NCBI GenBank assembly: GCA_964522215.1
Contig: CAZFVR010000002.1
Location: forward strand, 1 to 64,000
Reading direction: 5' to 3'
DNA: 64,000 nucleotides
Source: CAG-390 sp964522215
GTDB lineage: Bacteria > Bacillota > Clostridia > Oscillospirales > CAG-272
Positions 8,505 through 22,891 of this stretch are shown here, one piece after another. Numbering within the stretch: position 1 is the stretch's first letter; every line of letters starts with the position of its first letter. The translations under genes and the position numbers were made by a program. Below the pieces are notes generated by a model. The model did no database searches and was not told the DNA's origin. It saw nothing but the letters and a program-made list of their open reading frames with translations.

Positions 8505-11500
8505 ATGGTCCATACCACCGACCAGCAGCTTGGCAGAAATGTTCTGCGTAAAAGCTTTTCCAAAACGCGAACGACGCTTGAGATCCCGAATCTCATAGAG
8601 ATCCAAACAAAATCCTACAAATGGTTCCTCGAGGAGGGACTTATGGAGGTACTTCGGGATGTTTCGCCGATCGTAGACTACTCCGGCAATCTTTCCATCG
8701 AGTTCGTGTCCTTTTCGCTTGATTCCAAGCCGAAATACCCGGTCGAGGAGTGCAAGGAAAGAGATGTGAACTATGCCGCACCGCTTAAGGTCAATGTCCG
8801 CCTTACCAACAAGCTGACGGGCGAGGTAAAGCAAACGGATATATATATGGGCGACTTCCCGCTCATGACCGAAAACGGTACCTTTGTTATCAACGGTGCC
8901 GAGCGCGTTATCGTTTCCCAGATCATCCGTTCACCCGGTATCTATTACGAATCCGATATAGATAAAGCGGGTAAAAAGACCTTTGCCGCCACCGTCATCC
9001 CCTACCGCGGAGCATGGCTTGAGTACGAGATAGACAGCAACGGCGTTATGAATGTTAGAATAGATAAAAACCGCAAGATGCCGGTAACTATGCTCATTCG
9101 TGCGCTTGGTCTGACCCTTGATCCCGCCACTGGCACACTTGCATCCGATATCGGTAATGACGAGGCCATCTATGCCATGTTCGGCGAGGAGCCCAGCCTT
9201 AAGATCACGATAGAAAAGGATGAGAGCAACGATCTTGCCTCCCGCAATCGTTCGGATGCCGCTGTTGAATCTCTGCGCGAGATATACAAAAAGCTTCGTC
9301 CCGGCGAGCCTGTGCAGATCGATGCGGCGATGAACCTCATCAATAATTATTTCTTTGATCCCAAAAAATATGACATAGCTCCGGTAGGACGCTATAAATT
9401 TGATAAAAAGCTTGCCATTGCCCCTCGTGTGGCCAACAAGCGCACCGCGGAGGATATCATAAGCCCCCTGACAGGCGAGGTCCTGTTTGAGGCCGGACAT
9501 GTGATCACTCCCGAGGATGCTCGCGTCATCGAGAATGCGGCGGTAAACGAGGTCATCCTCTCCCTCGATAACGGCGACCGCGTTAAGGTGTTCTCCAATA
9601 ACACCTGCTGGCCTGCAGAGGTGATAGGTGACGATCTGCATGACTGCGGCGTTCGCGAAAAGGTACGCACCCCCGTTTTGCTCTCCATCATGGAGGAGTG
9701 CGGCGGTGATATCGATGCCATAAAGGCAAAGGTGCGCTCACGCATGGCAGAGCTTTGCCCCAAGCACATCACACATGATGATATATTCGCTTCAATAAAC
9801 TATATGCTCGGTCTTACCCATGATATCGGCTCGACCGACGATATAGACCATCTCGGCAACCGCCGCATCCGTTCTGTCGGTGAACAGCTGCAAAACCAGA
9901 TGCGCATAGGCTTTTCGAGAATGGATAAGATCATCAAGGAGCGCATGACCACACAGGATACCGAAAAGCTCACCCCCCAAGCACTTATCAATATCCGCCC
10001 CGTGGCAACCGCTATCCGCGAGTTCTTCGGCTCGTCTCAGCTCTCGCAGTTCATGGATCAGGCCAACCCCCTGGCCGAGCTTACTCACAAGCGCCGTCTT
10101 TCGGCACTCGGTCCCGGCGGTCTTTCCCGTGACCGCGCATCCTTTGATGTTCGTGACGTTCACTACACCCACTACGGTCGTATGTGCCCCATAGAAACGC
10201 CTGAAGGTCCTAATATCGGTCTTATCTCCTATCTTGCGACATATGCTCGCATCAGCGATTACGGCTTTATTGAGGCTCCCTACCGCCGAGTGGACAAGGA
10301 GCGCCATGTCGTTACCGACGAGATAGTCTACATGACCGCCGATGTTGAGGACAGATACATTATCGCGCAGGCCAGCGAGCCGCTGGATGATGAGGGACAT
10401 TTCATCAACAGCAAGGTGACGGCGCGTGACCGCAACGAGTTTATCGAGATAGAGAGCGACAGAGTCGACTTTATGGATGTCTCCTCAAAGATGGTCGTTT
10501 CCGCCGCAACGGCGATGATCCCCTTCCTTGAGAACGATGATAACTCCCGTGCTCTGATGGGATCAAACATGCAGAAGCAGGCGGTGCCGCTTATGGTGAC
10601 CGATTCCCCCATCGTTGGTACGGGTATGGAATACAAGGTCGCTACCGACTCCGGTGTTGTGGTGCTTGCAAAGCGCGCGGGTCGCGTGGTACACGTTGAG
10701 GCAGACAAGATAGTTATTGCCTGCGAGGATGGTCACCGCGATCTTTACGAGCTTATAAAGTTCAAGCGCACCAACCAGGGTACCTGCTGCAACCAGCGCC
10801 CGATAGTCAAGGAGGGCGATATGGTGGAGGCCGGCGATCCCATTGCCGACGGACCTGCAACCTCGCAGGGTGAGGTCGCACTCGGTAAGAACGCCCTTAT
10901 CGGCTTTATGACATGGGAGGGCTACAACTACGAGGATGCCGTTCTGCTTAACGAAAAGCTGGTAAGAAACGATGTTTACACCTCGCTTCACATTGAGGTA
11001 TACACACATGAGGCGAGAGACACCAAGCTCGGCCCGGAGGAGATCACACGTGAGATCCAAAACGTCGGCGATGATGCTCTGCGCAATCTTGATATAAACG
11101 GTGTCGTAAAGAAAGGCACCGAGGTACATGCGGGTGATATCCTTGTTGGTAAGATCACGCCCAAGGGCGAGACCGACCTTACCGCCGAGGAAAGACTGCT
11201 TCGCGCCATATTCGGTGAAAAGACCCGCGAAACACGTGATACATCCCTGCGCCTGCCGCACGGCGAGTCGGGTATCGTCGTTGACGTGCGTACATTCTCG
11301 CACGATCAGGGCGACGAGCTTCCTGCCGGCGTCAACAAGGTCGTTCACGTTTATATAGCTCAAAAGCGTAAGATCTCCGTAGGTGACAAAATGGCAGGTC
11401 GCCACGGTAACAAGGGTGTTGTATCTCGCATACTGCCTCCCGAGGATATGCCCTTCCTGCCGGACGGCACACCTCTTGATATCGTTCTGAACCCGCTGGG

Positions 11501-12386
11501 CGTTCCTTCCCGAATGAACATAGGTCAGGTGCTTGAGGTCCACCTCGGCATTGCCGCGCGTAAGCTCGGTTGGAAGATCATGACCCCTGTATTCGACGGT
11601 GCGAACGAAAAGGACATTCTTGAATGCATGAAGATGGCGGGCATGTGGCGCGATGTCTTCCCGGGCGAGAATGTTGACGGTAAGGAGACCCGCGAGGTCA
11701 CAAATCCCGACACCGGCGAGACCAAGCTGCAGGTAATTGACGGCAAGACCGTGCTTTATGACGGCCGTACCGGCGAGGCGTTTGATAACCCTGTAACCGT
11801 TGGTATAATGTATTATCTTAAGCTCCATCACCTGGTCGATGATAAGATCCACGCCCGTTCAAACGGCCCGTACTCTGTCATCACACAGCAGCCGCTCGGC
11901 GGTAAGGCGCAGTTCGGCGGACAGCGCTTTGGTGAGATGGAAGTCTGGGCACTTGAGGCTTACGGCGCTGCGTATACTCTCCAGGAGATACTCACCGTCA
12001 AGTCGGATGATATCAACGGTCGCCGCAAGGCATACGAGGCTATCATCCAGGGTGAGAACATCCCCACCCCGGGCGTTCCCGAGTCCTTTAAGGTCTTGAT
12101 GAAAGAGCTGCAGTCGCTGGCACTCGACATCAGAGTGCTCAACAAGGATGGCGAGGAGATCTCTCTCTCCAACGTTTGCGTTGACGAGCCGTCACCCTAT
12201 CTTAATAAAAACGATGCCGATGCCGTTGAGGATGCCATCGGTCAGACCATCACCCCCGATGACTTTGCCGATCACTTTATCTTTGACGACGAAGATGATG
12301 ACGACGATGCCGACGGTGACGACTATGGCGCGGATGATGATTTTGACGACGGCATTGATGACAATGGTCTGTCGGATAACGAATGA
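8505..12386 (+). CDS. rpoB: DNA-directed RNA polymerase subunit beta
   Basis: The beta subunit of RNA polymerase, about 1293 residues, with all expected blocks: the rifampicin region (SSQLSQFMDQANPLAELTHKRR...), the GLIxxLxxYAR stretch, the GxGDKMAGRHGNKGV motif and the PGVPESFKVL end. I chose ATG 8505 because GGAG lies 11 bases upstream and the protein then begins as usual shortly before GRNVLRKSFSK; a TTG at 8484 is the longer option. The C-terminus carries an unusual tail of about 35 residues made almost wholly of Asp, Glu and Gly. The rplJ-rplL genes that normally precede rpoB are absent here. rpoC overlaps by the ATGA. Confidence 0.98.
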   Translation: MVHTTDQQLGRNVLRKSFSKTRTTLEIPNLIEIQTKSYKWFLEEGLMEVLRDVSPIVDYSGNLSIEFVSFSLDSKPKYPVEECKERDVNYAAPLKVNVRLTNKLTGEVKQTDIYMGDFPLMTENGTFVINGAERVIVSQIIRSPGIYYESDIDKAGKKTFAATVIPYRGAWLEYEIDSNGVMNVRIDKNRKMPVTMLIRALGLTLDPATGTLASDIGNDEAIYAMFGEEPSLKITIEKDESNDLASRNRSDAAVESLREIYKKLRPGEPVQIDAAMNLINNYFFDPKKYDIAPVGRYKFDKKLAIAPRVANKRTAEDIISPLTGEVLFEAGHVITPEDARVIENAAVNEVILSLDNGDRVKVFSNNTCWPAEVIGDDLHDCGVREKVRTPVLLSIMEECGGDIDAIKAKVRSRMAELCPKHITHDDIFASINYMLGLTHDIGSTDDIDHLGNRRIRSVGEQLQNQMRIGFSRMDKIIKERMTTQDTEKLTPQALINIRPVATAIREFFGSSQLSQFMDQANPLAELTHKRRLSALGPGGLSRDRASFDVRDVHYTHYGRMCPIETPEGPNIGLISYLATYARISDYGFIEAPYRRVDKERHVVTDEIVYMTADVEDRYIIAQASEPLDDEGHFINSKVTARDRNEFIEIESDRVDFMDVSSKMVVSAATAMIPFLENDDNSRALMGSNMQKQAVPLMVTDSPIVGTGMEYKVATDSGVVVLAKRAGRVVHVEADKIVIACEDGHRDLYELIKFKRTNQGTCCNQRPIVKEGDMVEAGDPIADGPATSQGEVALGKNALIGFMTWEGYNYEDAVLLNEKLVRNDVYTSLHIEVYTHEARDTKLGPEEITREIQNVGDDALRNLDINGVVKKGTEVHAGDILVGKITPKGETDLTAEERLLRAIFGEKTRETRDTSLRLPHGESGIVVDVRTFSHDQGDELPAGVNKVVHVYIAQKRKISVGDKMAGRHGNKGVVSRILPPEDMPFLPDGTPLDIVLNPLGVPSRMNIGQVLEVHLGIAARKLGWKIMTPVFDGANEKDILECMKMAGMWRDVFPGENVDGKETREVTNPDTGETKLQVIDGKTVLYDGRTGEAFDNPVTVGIMYYLKLHHLVDDKIHARSNGPYSVITQQPLGGKAQFGGQRFGEMEVWALEAYGAAYTLQEILTVKSDDINGRRKAYEAIIQGENIPTPGVPESFKVLMKELQSLALDIRVLNKDGEEISLSNVCVDEPSPYLNKNDADAVEDAIGQTITPDDFADHFIFDDEDDDDDADGDDYGADDDFDDGIDDNGLSDNE

Positions 12387-12406
12387 CCGAACCGGAGGAA
12401 AATGCT

Positions 12407-15985
<3,579 letters not shown>

Positions 15986-16060
15986 GATCCGGGCACACGC
16001 CGCATGATATTTAATATTCGGTCGATAAGACCGAGTTCGGCCCACCGCATATAGTTTTTG

Positions 16061-16097
16061 GCGGCCGCGCTGTGACTTTTGCACACAGCGCGGCCGC
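16061..16097 (+). terminator. Strong GC hairpin after rpoC
   Basis: A perfect 14-base inverted repeat (16061-16074 and 16084-16097) with a 9-base loop that contains TTTT. No T-run follows, so it may pause or stabilise rather than fully terminate. Confidence 0.55.
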
Positions 16098-16153
16098 GCG
16101 GAGGGCGCAAAATTGTGCAAATAGCAGAAAAATATCTTGATTCTATGCCGTCC

Positions 16154-16182
16154 TTGACAAAGGGCGGCAAAAATGATATAAT
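16154..16182 (+). promoter_or_regulatory. Consensus promoter of the str operon
   Basis: Perfect TTGACA (16154-16159) and TATAAT (16177-16182) with a 17-base spacer, about 120 bases before rpsL. It separates the str operon from rpoBC. Confidence 0.9.
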
Positions 16183-16303
16183 ATAATGTAATTGTTTGCG
16201 GAAAAAATCCCTTTCCGCTATCAATGCTGCCGAAAAAGCGGCAAAATTGCATGCTTTGTCGGTATATAAACATATTTCGGAAGAAGGAGGAAACAAAGTC
16301 AGA

Positions 16304-16729
16304 ATGCCAACCTTTAACCAGCTTGTCAGACAGGGACGCAGCGATAAGGTGACAAAGTCGAAGTCTCCTGTGCTTCAGCACGGCTTCAACACCATCGAAA
16401 ACGCGGCTACCGATCTGCCCTCGCCCCAGAAACGCGGCGTATGCACCAAGGTAACGACAACCAGCCCCAAAAAGCCTAACTCTGCTCTTCGTAAGATCGC
16501 CAGAGTACGTCTTACCAACGGACTTGAAGCTACGACCTACATTCCCGGCGAAGGACACAACCTGCAGGAGCACTCGGTCGTTCTCATCAGAGGCGGTCGT
16601 GTTCGTGACCTGCCCGGTGTGCGTTATCACATCATCCGCGGCACGCTTGACGCCCAGGGCGTAGCGGCACGCAGACAGGCGCGTTCCAAATACGGAACAA
16701 AAGTACCCAAAGCAGCAGGCAAGAAATAA
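16304..16729 (+). CDS. rpsL: 30S ribosomal protein S12
   Basis: A 141-residue S12, beginning MPTFNQLVRQGR and carrying the conserved PKKPNSALRKIARVRL and GxGHNLQEHSVVLIRGGRVRDLPGVRYHIIRG blocks. The two Lys positions linked to streptomycin sensitivity (in the PKKPNSAL and the loop before LRK-type region) are the sensitive type as far as I can see. The ATG is preceded by AGAAGGAGG. S12 monitors codon-anticodon pairing at the decoding centre. First gene of rpsL-rpsG-fusA-tuf. Confidence 0.98.
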   Translation: MPTFNQLVRQGRSDKVTKSKSPVLQHGFNTIENAATDLPSPQKRGVCTKVTTTSPKKPNSALRKIARVRLTNGLEATTYIPGEGHNLQEHSVVLIRGGRVRDLPGVRYHIIRGTLDAQGVAARRQARSKYGTKVPKAAGKK

Positions 16730-16927
16730 TTCGCCGGCTCGGGCTTGCGCTGCGGCATAAAATGCCCATGCATGAGCCAAGGGTAAAAGGTATCAGCATA
16801 TTTGCATGTCCAGGACTGCCGGATTTATGTTTATAAATTGGCAATGACGTGCGCTTACAAAAGAGTAAAAATGTGCTTTTGAGTACCTGTGATTTCATTT
16901 TCAAAATTAATGAAGGAGGGAAGTACA

Positions 16928-17398
16928 GTGCCGAGAAGAGGTCGTATATCCAAGAGAGACGTACTGCCGGATCCGCTTTACAAGTCCAAGCTCGTAACAA
17001 AGCTTATCAACAATGTAATGCTGGACGGTAAGAAGGGAGTTGCCCAGAAGATCGTTTACGATGCATTTGCCACCGTAGAGGAGAAGACAGGTAAGAATCC
17101 CCTTGAAGTATTTGTTGCCGCTCTTGAGAACATCATGCCCAAGCTTGAAGTTAAGGCTCGCCGTGTAGGTGGTTCCACCTATCAGGTGCCGCTTGAAGTT
17201 AAGGCAGAAAGACGTCAGACTCTGGGTCTTCGCTGGCTGGTGGGATTTGCCAGAAAGCGTGGAGAGCGTACAATGGCAGAGCGTCTTGCAGCCGAGATAA
17301 TCGATGCAACGAACAATGCCGGCGGAGCTTTCAAGAAGAAAGAAGAGACTCACAGAATGGCAGAGGCGAACAAGGCGTTCGCTCACTACAGATATTGA
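16928..17398 (+). CDS. rpsG: 30S ribosomal protein S7
   Basis: Exactly 156 residues, the standard S7 length, when started at GTG 16928, which has a strong GAAGGAGGG site 7 bases upstream. The longer frame from 16889 would run through that site and add a non-S7 extension. Conserved S7 features include the PRRGR start, VGGSTYQVPxEV and the RMAEANKAFAHYRY end. S7 nucleates 30S head assembly and binds near the E site. It lies 198 bases after rpsL and 180 bases before fusA. Confidence 0.97.
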   Translation: MPRRGRISKRDVLPDPLYKSKLVTKLINNVMLDGKKGVAQKIVYDAFATVEEKTGKNPLEVFVAALENIMPKLEVKARRVGGSTYQVPLEVKAERRQTLGLRWLVGFARKRGERTMAERLAAEIIDATNNAGGAFKKKEETHRMAEANKAFAHYRY

Positions 17399-17578
17399 TC
17401 ACCTGCTGTCAGCAAGGTTATATCTGCGGTGTTATTTGGTCTAAACGATTAACGTTTAAGGTCAAAGAATACCTAATTTAAGTTTTTTAGTTTAAGTAAT
17501 AAAAGTAACGCGGCAGGTCGCGGGGCTTTCCCCAAGGTCGGCTGCAAAAGAAGAATCAGTAAGGAGACATAGAATTCC

Positions 17579-19705
<2,127 letters not shown>

Positions 19706-19788
19706 TAGCTTTGAGTGACGATATCGCTGGCAGCTTACGGATCGTAATTATTACTAACTCCCGCGGGGAGACCTGCGGTGGGACGGCA

Positions 19789-19806
19789 GCGCGGCCCATG
19801 CCGCGC
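19789..19806 (+). promoter_or_regulatory. Hairpin in the fusA-tuf spacer
   Basis: GCGCGGC (19789-19795) pairs with GCCGCGC (19800-19806) around a CCAT loop in the 183-base spacer. It is not followed by T residues, so it may be an attenuator or processing site; no independent tuf promoter is clear. Confidence 0.35.
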
Positions 19807-19888
19807 AGCCGAAAGATCATATAACGGTATAAAACCAAAAACCTATTAAAAATTAAAATAACAAAACAATTGCAGGAGGATTCCAAAA

Positions 19889-21094
19889 ATGGGAAAGGCC
19901 ACATTTGAACGCACAAAACCCCACGTAAACATTGGTACCATCGGTCACGTTGACCATGGTAAGACCACTCTGACCGCTGCCATTACAAAGTATCTCTCTC
20001 TCGGCAACGGCAACATCGAATTCATGGCATACGACCAGATCGATAACGCCCCCGAAGAGAAGGCAAGAGGTATCACAATCAATACCCGTCACGTTGAGTA
20101 CGAGACTGTAAACCGTCACTATGCTCACGTTGACTGCCCCGGCCACGCTGACTATGTTAAGAACATGATCACCGGTGCTGCCCAGATGGACGGCGCTATC
20201 CTTGTTGTTGCAGGTACCGACGGTCCTCTTCAGCAGACTCGTGAGCACGTTCTTCTTGCTCGTCAGGTTGGCGTTCCCGCCATCGTCGTTTTCATGAACA
20301 AGACTGACCTTGTTGATGATGATGAGCTGCTCGACCTCGTCGAGATGGAGATCCGTGACCTCCTCTCCGAGTACGACTTCCCCGGTGATGATATTCCGAT
20401 CATCCGCGGTTCCGCTCGTGAGGCTCTTGAGTCCGCATCCACAGACCCCAACGATCCCGTGTACGCTCCTATCAAGGAACTCATGGACAACGTTGACAGC
20501 TATATCCCCACCCCTGAGCGCAAGGCAGACCTGCCCTTCCTTATGCCTGTTGAGGACGTTTTCTCCATCTCCGGTCGTGGCACCGTTGCTACCGGTCGTG
20601 TTGAGCGTGGTACAGTTAAGGTTGGCGACACTGTTGAGATCGTCGGTCTTACCGAAGAGAAGCGCTCCGTCGTTGTAACCGGTGTTGAGATGTTCCACAA
20701 GCTCCTGCCCCAGGCAGAGGCCGGCGATAACATCGGCTGCCTCCTCCGCGGCGTTGCCAAGGACGAGATCGAGCGTGGACAGGTTCTCTGCAAACCCGCT
20801 TCCGTTCATCCTCACACCAAGTTCAAAGGCCAGGTATACGTTCTGACCGAAAAAGAAGGCGGCCGTAAGAAACCCTTCGTATCCGGTTACAGACCTCAGT
20901 TCTACTTCAGAACCACCGACGTTACCGGTGTTATCGAGCTTCCCGAAGGCGTTGATATGTGCCGTCCCGGCGACCACGTCACCTTCACCGTTGAGCTCAT
21001 CACTCCTATCGCTTGCGAGCAGGGTCTCCGTTTCGCTATCCGTGAAGGCGGCAGAACCGTTGGTTCGGGCGTTGTTTCCGAGATTGTCGAATAA
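19889..21094 (+). CDS. tuf: Translation elongation factor Tu
   Basis: A 401-residue EF-Tu that carries aminoacyl-tRNA to the ribosome. GHVDHGKT at 19-26, DCPGHADYVKNM and the NKTD specificity motif are present, as are domain II (GRGTVATGRVERG) and domain III. Some very conserved stretches differ from the usual bacterial sequence: TDGPLQQTREH in place of GPMPQTREH, and NKTD in place of NKCD or NKVD. The ATG follows a GCAGGAGG site. It closes the str operon and is followed by a terminator. Confidence 0.98.
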   Translation: MGKATFERTKPHVNIGTIGHVDHGKTTLTAAITKYLSLGNGNIEFMAYDQIDNAPEEKARGITINTRHVEYETVNRHYAHVDCPGHADYVKNMITGAAQMDGAILVVAGTDGPLQQTREHVLLARQVGVPAIVVFMNKTDLVDDDELLDLVEMEIRDLLSEYDFPGDDIPIIRGSAREALESASTDPNDPVYAPIKELMDNVDSYIPTPERKADLPFLMPVEDVFSISGRGTVATGRVERGTVKVGDTVEIVGLTEEKRSVVVTGVEMFHKLLPQAEAGDNIGCLLRGVAKDEIERGQVLCKPASVHPHTKFKGQVYVLTEKEGGRKKPFVSGYRPQFYFRTTDVTGVIELPEGVDMCRPGDHVTFTVELITPIACEQGLRFAIREGGRTVGSGVVSEIVE

Positions 21095-21118
21095 TTTTAA
21101 TTTCGAATTTTTCGGTTT

Positions 21119-21152
21119 GGGACTGCCGCGCTACGGTGCGGCGGTCCCTTTT
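21119..21152 (+). terminator. Intrinsic terminator of the str operon
   Basis: A GC-rich stem (GGGACTGCCGCGC pairing with GTGCGGCGGTCCC, allowing G-U pairs) is followed by TTTT, 25 bases after the tuf stop. Confidence 0.8.
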
Positions 21153-21207
21153 AAATCTTTTGGAGCTGTGATCCTCACGATTCTAAAAAACTAATAAAGA
21201 CCAATAA

Positions 21208-21315
21208 GATCTTTGGGGATGGGTGTAATTCCATACCGGCGGTAAAGCCCGCAAGCGTTGAGCCGAACAGGTGAGATTCCTGTGCCGACGGTCATAGTCC
21301 GGATGGGAAAAGATC
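21208..21315 (+). promoter_or_regulatory. FMN riboswitch (RFN element)
   Basis: All parts of the RFN element are present: the closing stem GATCTT with AAGATC, the GGGGATGGGTGTAATTCC start, the AAAGCCCGC and AGCC core junctions, CAGGTGAGATTCCTGTG, CCGACGGTCATAGTCCGGATG. It binds FMN and represses the riboflavin transporter gene when flavin is plentiful. The following 145 bases are GC-rich with a doubled GAGCCGCTGTG; the expression platform is not clear, and control of the ribosome site GGAGGG is possible. Confidence 0.95.
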
Positions 21316-21460
21316 GGGTGTGTCATGTTGCCGAGCCGAGCCGCTGTGACGAGCCGCTGTGCCGAGCCGCGAGCTTTGCCGAATGCGCATGCCGCGCCGG
21401 TTTCTTTTTCCGGAATGAATATTATGAATATTATATTTATTTTTTCGGAGGGAAACAAAA

Positions 21461-22072
21461 ATGAAAAGCAAGACCATATTTACTACCAGAAAAATGACCG
21501 TTACGGCGGTCATGTCGGCGGTTGCGTTTATTTTAATGCTGCTTGAGTTCTCAACGCCGCTGACACCCGCATTTTTGAAATTTGACTTTTCCGATCTGCC
21601 TGCCTTTATCACAGCGTTTGCACTGGGGCCTGTGTGGGGCGCGGCAGTTGAGCTTATAAAAAATCTTTTGCATATGCCTTTTTCGCATACATCCTGTGTG
21701 GGCGAATTTGCAAACTTTCTTGTCGGCGCGGCAATGGTCCTGCCGGCGGGGCTGTTGTATCGCAAAATGACCACGCGCCGCGGTGCGCTCATTGCCTGCG
21801 TGGTGGGAGCGGTCGTGTCTGCGGCTGTCAGCTTTCCGGTGAATTATTTTATTACATATCCCTTTTTCGGCAGCTTCATGGGGATCGAAAACATTGTTGC
21901 CATGTACAGTGCCATTATCCCCCCCGCAAACACTTTGGTGCGCGCATTGCTTATTGTAAATGTGCCGTTCACTCTGGTAAAGTGCCTCTGCTGTGCAGTG
22001 ATAACCTTTTTGGTGTATAAGCATATCTCCCCGATACTTAAAGGAACACGCAAAAGGGCAGGGCAGGGCTAA
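21461..22072 (+). CDS. ribU: Riboflavin ECF transporter substrate-binding subunit RibU
   Basis: A 203-residue membrane protein with about six hydrophobic helices, the S-component of an energy-coupling-factor vitamin transporter. It shows the family's ALxFILMLLEF first helix, the FDFSDLPAFITAFALGPVWGAAVELIKNLLH motif and a Gly-rich NFLVGAAMVLPAGLLYR segment. RibU proteins share this LKxDxSDxPxxI pattern. The FMN riboswitch directly upstream makes riboflavin the near-certain substrate. The shared EcfA/A'/T module is not in the window. GGAGGG precedes ATG 21461. Confidence 0.93.
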   Translation: MKSKTIFTTRKMTVTAVMSAVAFILMLLEFSTPLTPAFLKFDFSDLPAFITAFALGPVWGAAVELIKNLLHMPFSHTSCVGEFANFLVGAAMVLPAGLLYRKMTTRRGALIACVVGAVVSAAVSFPVNYFITYPFFGSFMGIENIVAMYSAIIPPANTLVRALLIVNVPFTLVKCLCCAVITFLVYKHISPILKGTRKRAGQG

Positions 22073-22161
22073 AGCATGGCGGCAGGGGCGTGAATGTTAT
22101 ACCTGCTTGCCGCCAATAAACATGCCGCCGTGCGCGGCCAAACAAAACGGAGATAAAAATA

Positions 22162-22665
22162 ATGGTAGAAGCGATCAAAGCCTTTTTTACAGAAACGGTC
22201 GGCCCGTATTTCAGTGTTTTTTTCTGTTCGATGATACCTATCATCGAGCTGCGCGGAGCAATACCCATGGGCGCGGCACTGGGGCTCCCATGGTGGCAGA
22301 ATTATCTTATCAGCGTCTTCGGCAATATGCTGCCGGTCCCGATAATACTGCTTTTTGTGCGTAGTGTGCTGGGTTGGATGGCCGCCTCAAAGGTAAAATT
22401 TCTCTCCGGCGTTGCCCGTTGGGTCAATGCCAAGGCTGAAAAAAACCGCGCAAAGATAGAAAAATATTCTTTTTGGGGAGTAGCGCTTTTTGTGGCCATC
22501 CCCCTGCCCGCTACGGGAGCATGGACCGGCTCGCTTGTGGCTGCAACCATCGAGATGCGATTTTGGAAGGCTATGCTTTCCGCACTGATCGGCGTTATGA
22601 TCGCGGGCGGAATAATGACACTTGCCTCCTATGGTGTGGTGGCCGCATTTAAGATCTTTGCATAG
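22162..22665 (+). CDS. Small multi-drug export family membrane protein (COG2426)
   Basis: A 167-residue membrane protein of the family labelled small multi-drug export protein (PF06695). The diagnostic IPIIELRGAIPMGAALGLP segment near residue 28 and GVALFVAIPLPATGAWTGSLVA near residue 110 are both visible; these re-entrant-type repeats resemble those of DedA proteins, so lipid or small-ion transport is possible. The drug-export label rests on weak data. It lies 89 bases after ribU, beyond riboswitch influence unless read-through occurs. Confidence 0.82.
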   Translation: MVEAIKAFFTETVGPYFSVFFCSMIPIIELRGAIPMGAALGLPWWQNYLISVFGNMLPVPIILLFVRSVLGWMAASKVKFLSGVARWVNAKAEKNRAKIEKYSFWGVALFVAIPLPATGAWTGSLVAATIEMRFWKAMLSALIGVMIAGGIMTLASYGVVAAFKIFA

Positions 22666-22689
22666 ATCGCACTTTTTGCGCGTTCAGTA

Positions 22690-22718
22690 TTGACAATCCG
22701 CGCGCTGTGTGATACAAT
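22690..22718 (+). promoter_or_regulatory. Promoter of metK
   Basis: TTGACA (22690-22695) and TACAAT (22713-22718) with a 17-base spacer, 19 bases before the riboswitch. Confidence 0.88.
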
Positions 22719-22737
22719 ATAATCAGATGAATATTGA

Positions 22738-22822
22738 TCTTATCAAGAGTGACGTAAGGACAGGCCTGATGATGTCACAGCAACCTACCGATTGGCAAGG
22801 TGCTAAATCCTGACAGATGAGA
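22738..22822 (+). promoter_or_regulatory. SAM-I (S-box) riboswitch, compact form
   Basis: Closing stem TCTTATC (22738-22744) pairs with GATGAGA (22816-22822). Inside are the S-box landmarks ATCAAGAGTGAC, a P2 stem GTGAC/GTCAC, GGACAGGCC, CAGCAACC, CAAGGTGCTAAATCC. The usual P4 stem between AAATCC and the closing strand appears to be missing. It senses S-adenosylmethionine and controls the terminator just downstream. Confidence 0.9.
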
Positions 22823-22827
22823 CGTAA

Positions 22828-22856
22828 GCGGCTCGGTCTGTCCGGGCCGCTTTTCT
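22828..22856 (+). terminator. SAM-controlled terminator in the metK leader
   Basis: GCGGCTCGG (22828-22836) pairs with CCGGGCCGC (22842-22850), one G-U pair, followed by TTTTCTT. It starts six bases after the riboswitch closing stem, so ligand binding should favour termination. Confidence 0.85.
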
Positions 22857-22891
22857 TGATCGGTCTCAAAGGAAAGGAAGCAAAACAAAAC

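Noticed and set aside
21258..21464. Short plus-strand frame in the ribU leader
   Set aside because: It translates the FMN riboswitch, which is a clear RNA element.
22817..22891. Longer metK start at 22817
   Set aside because: It would begin within the riboswitch closing stem and translate the terminator; ATG 22892 has the ribosome site.
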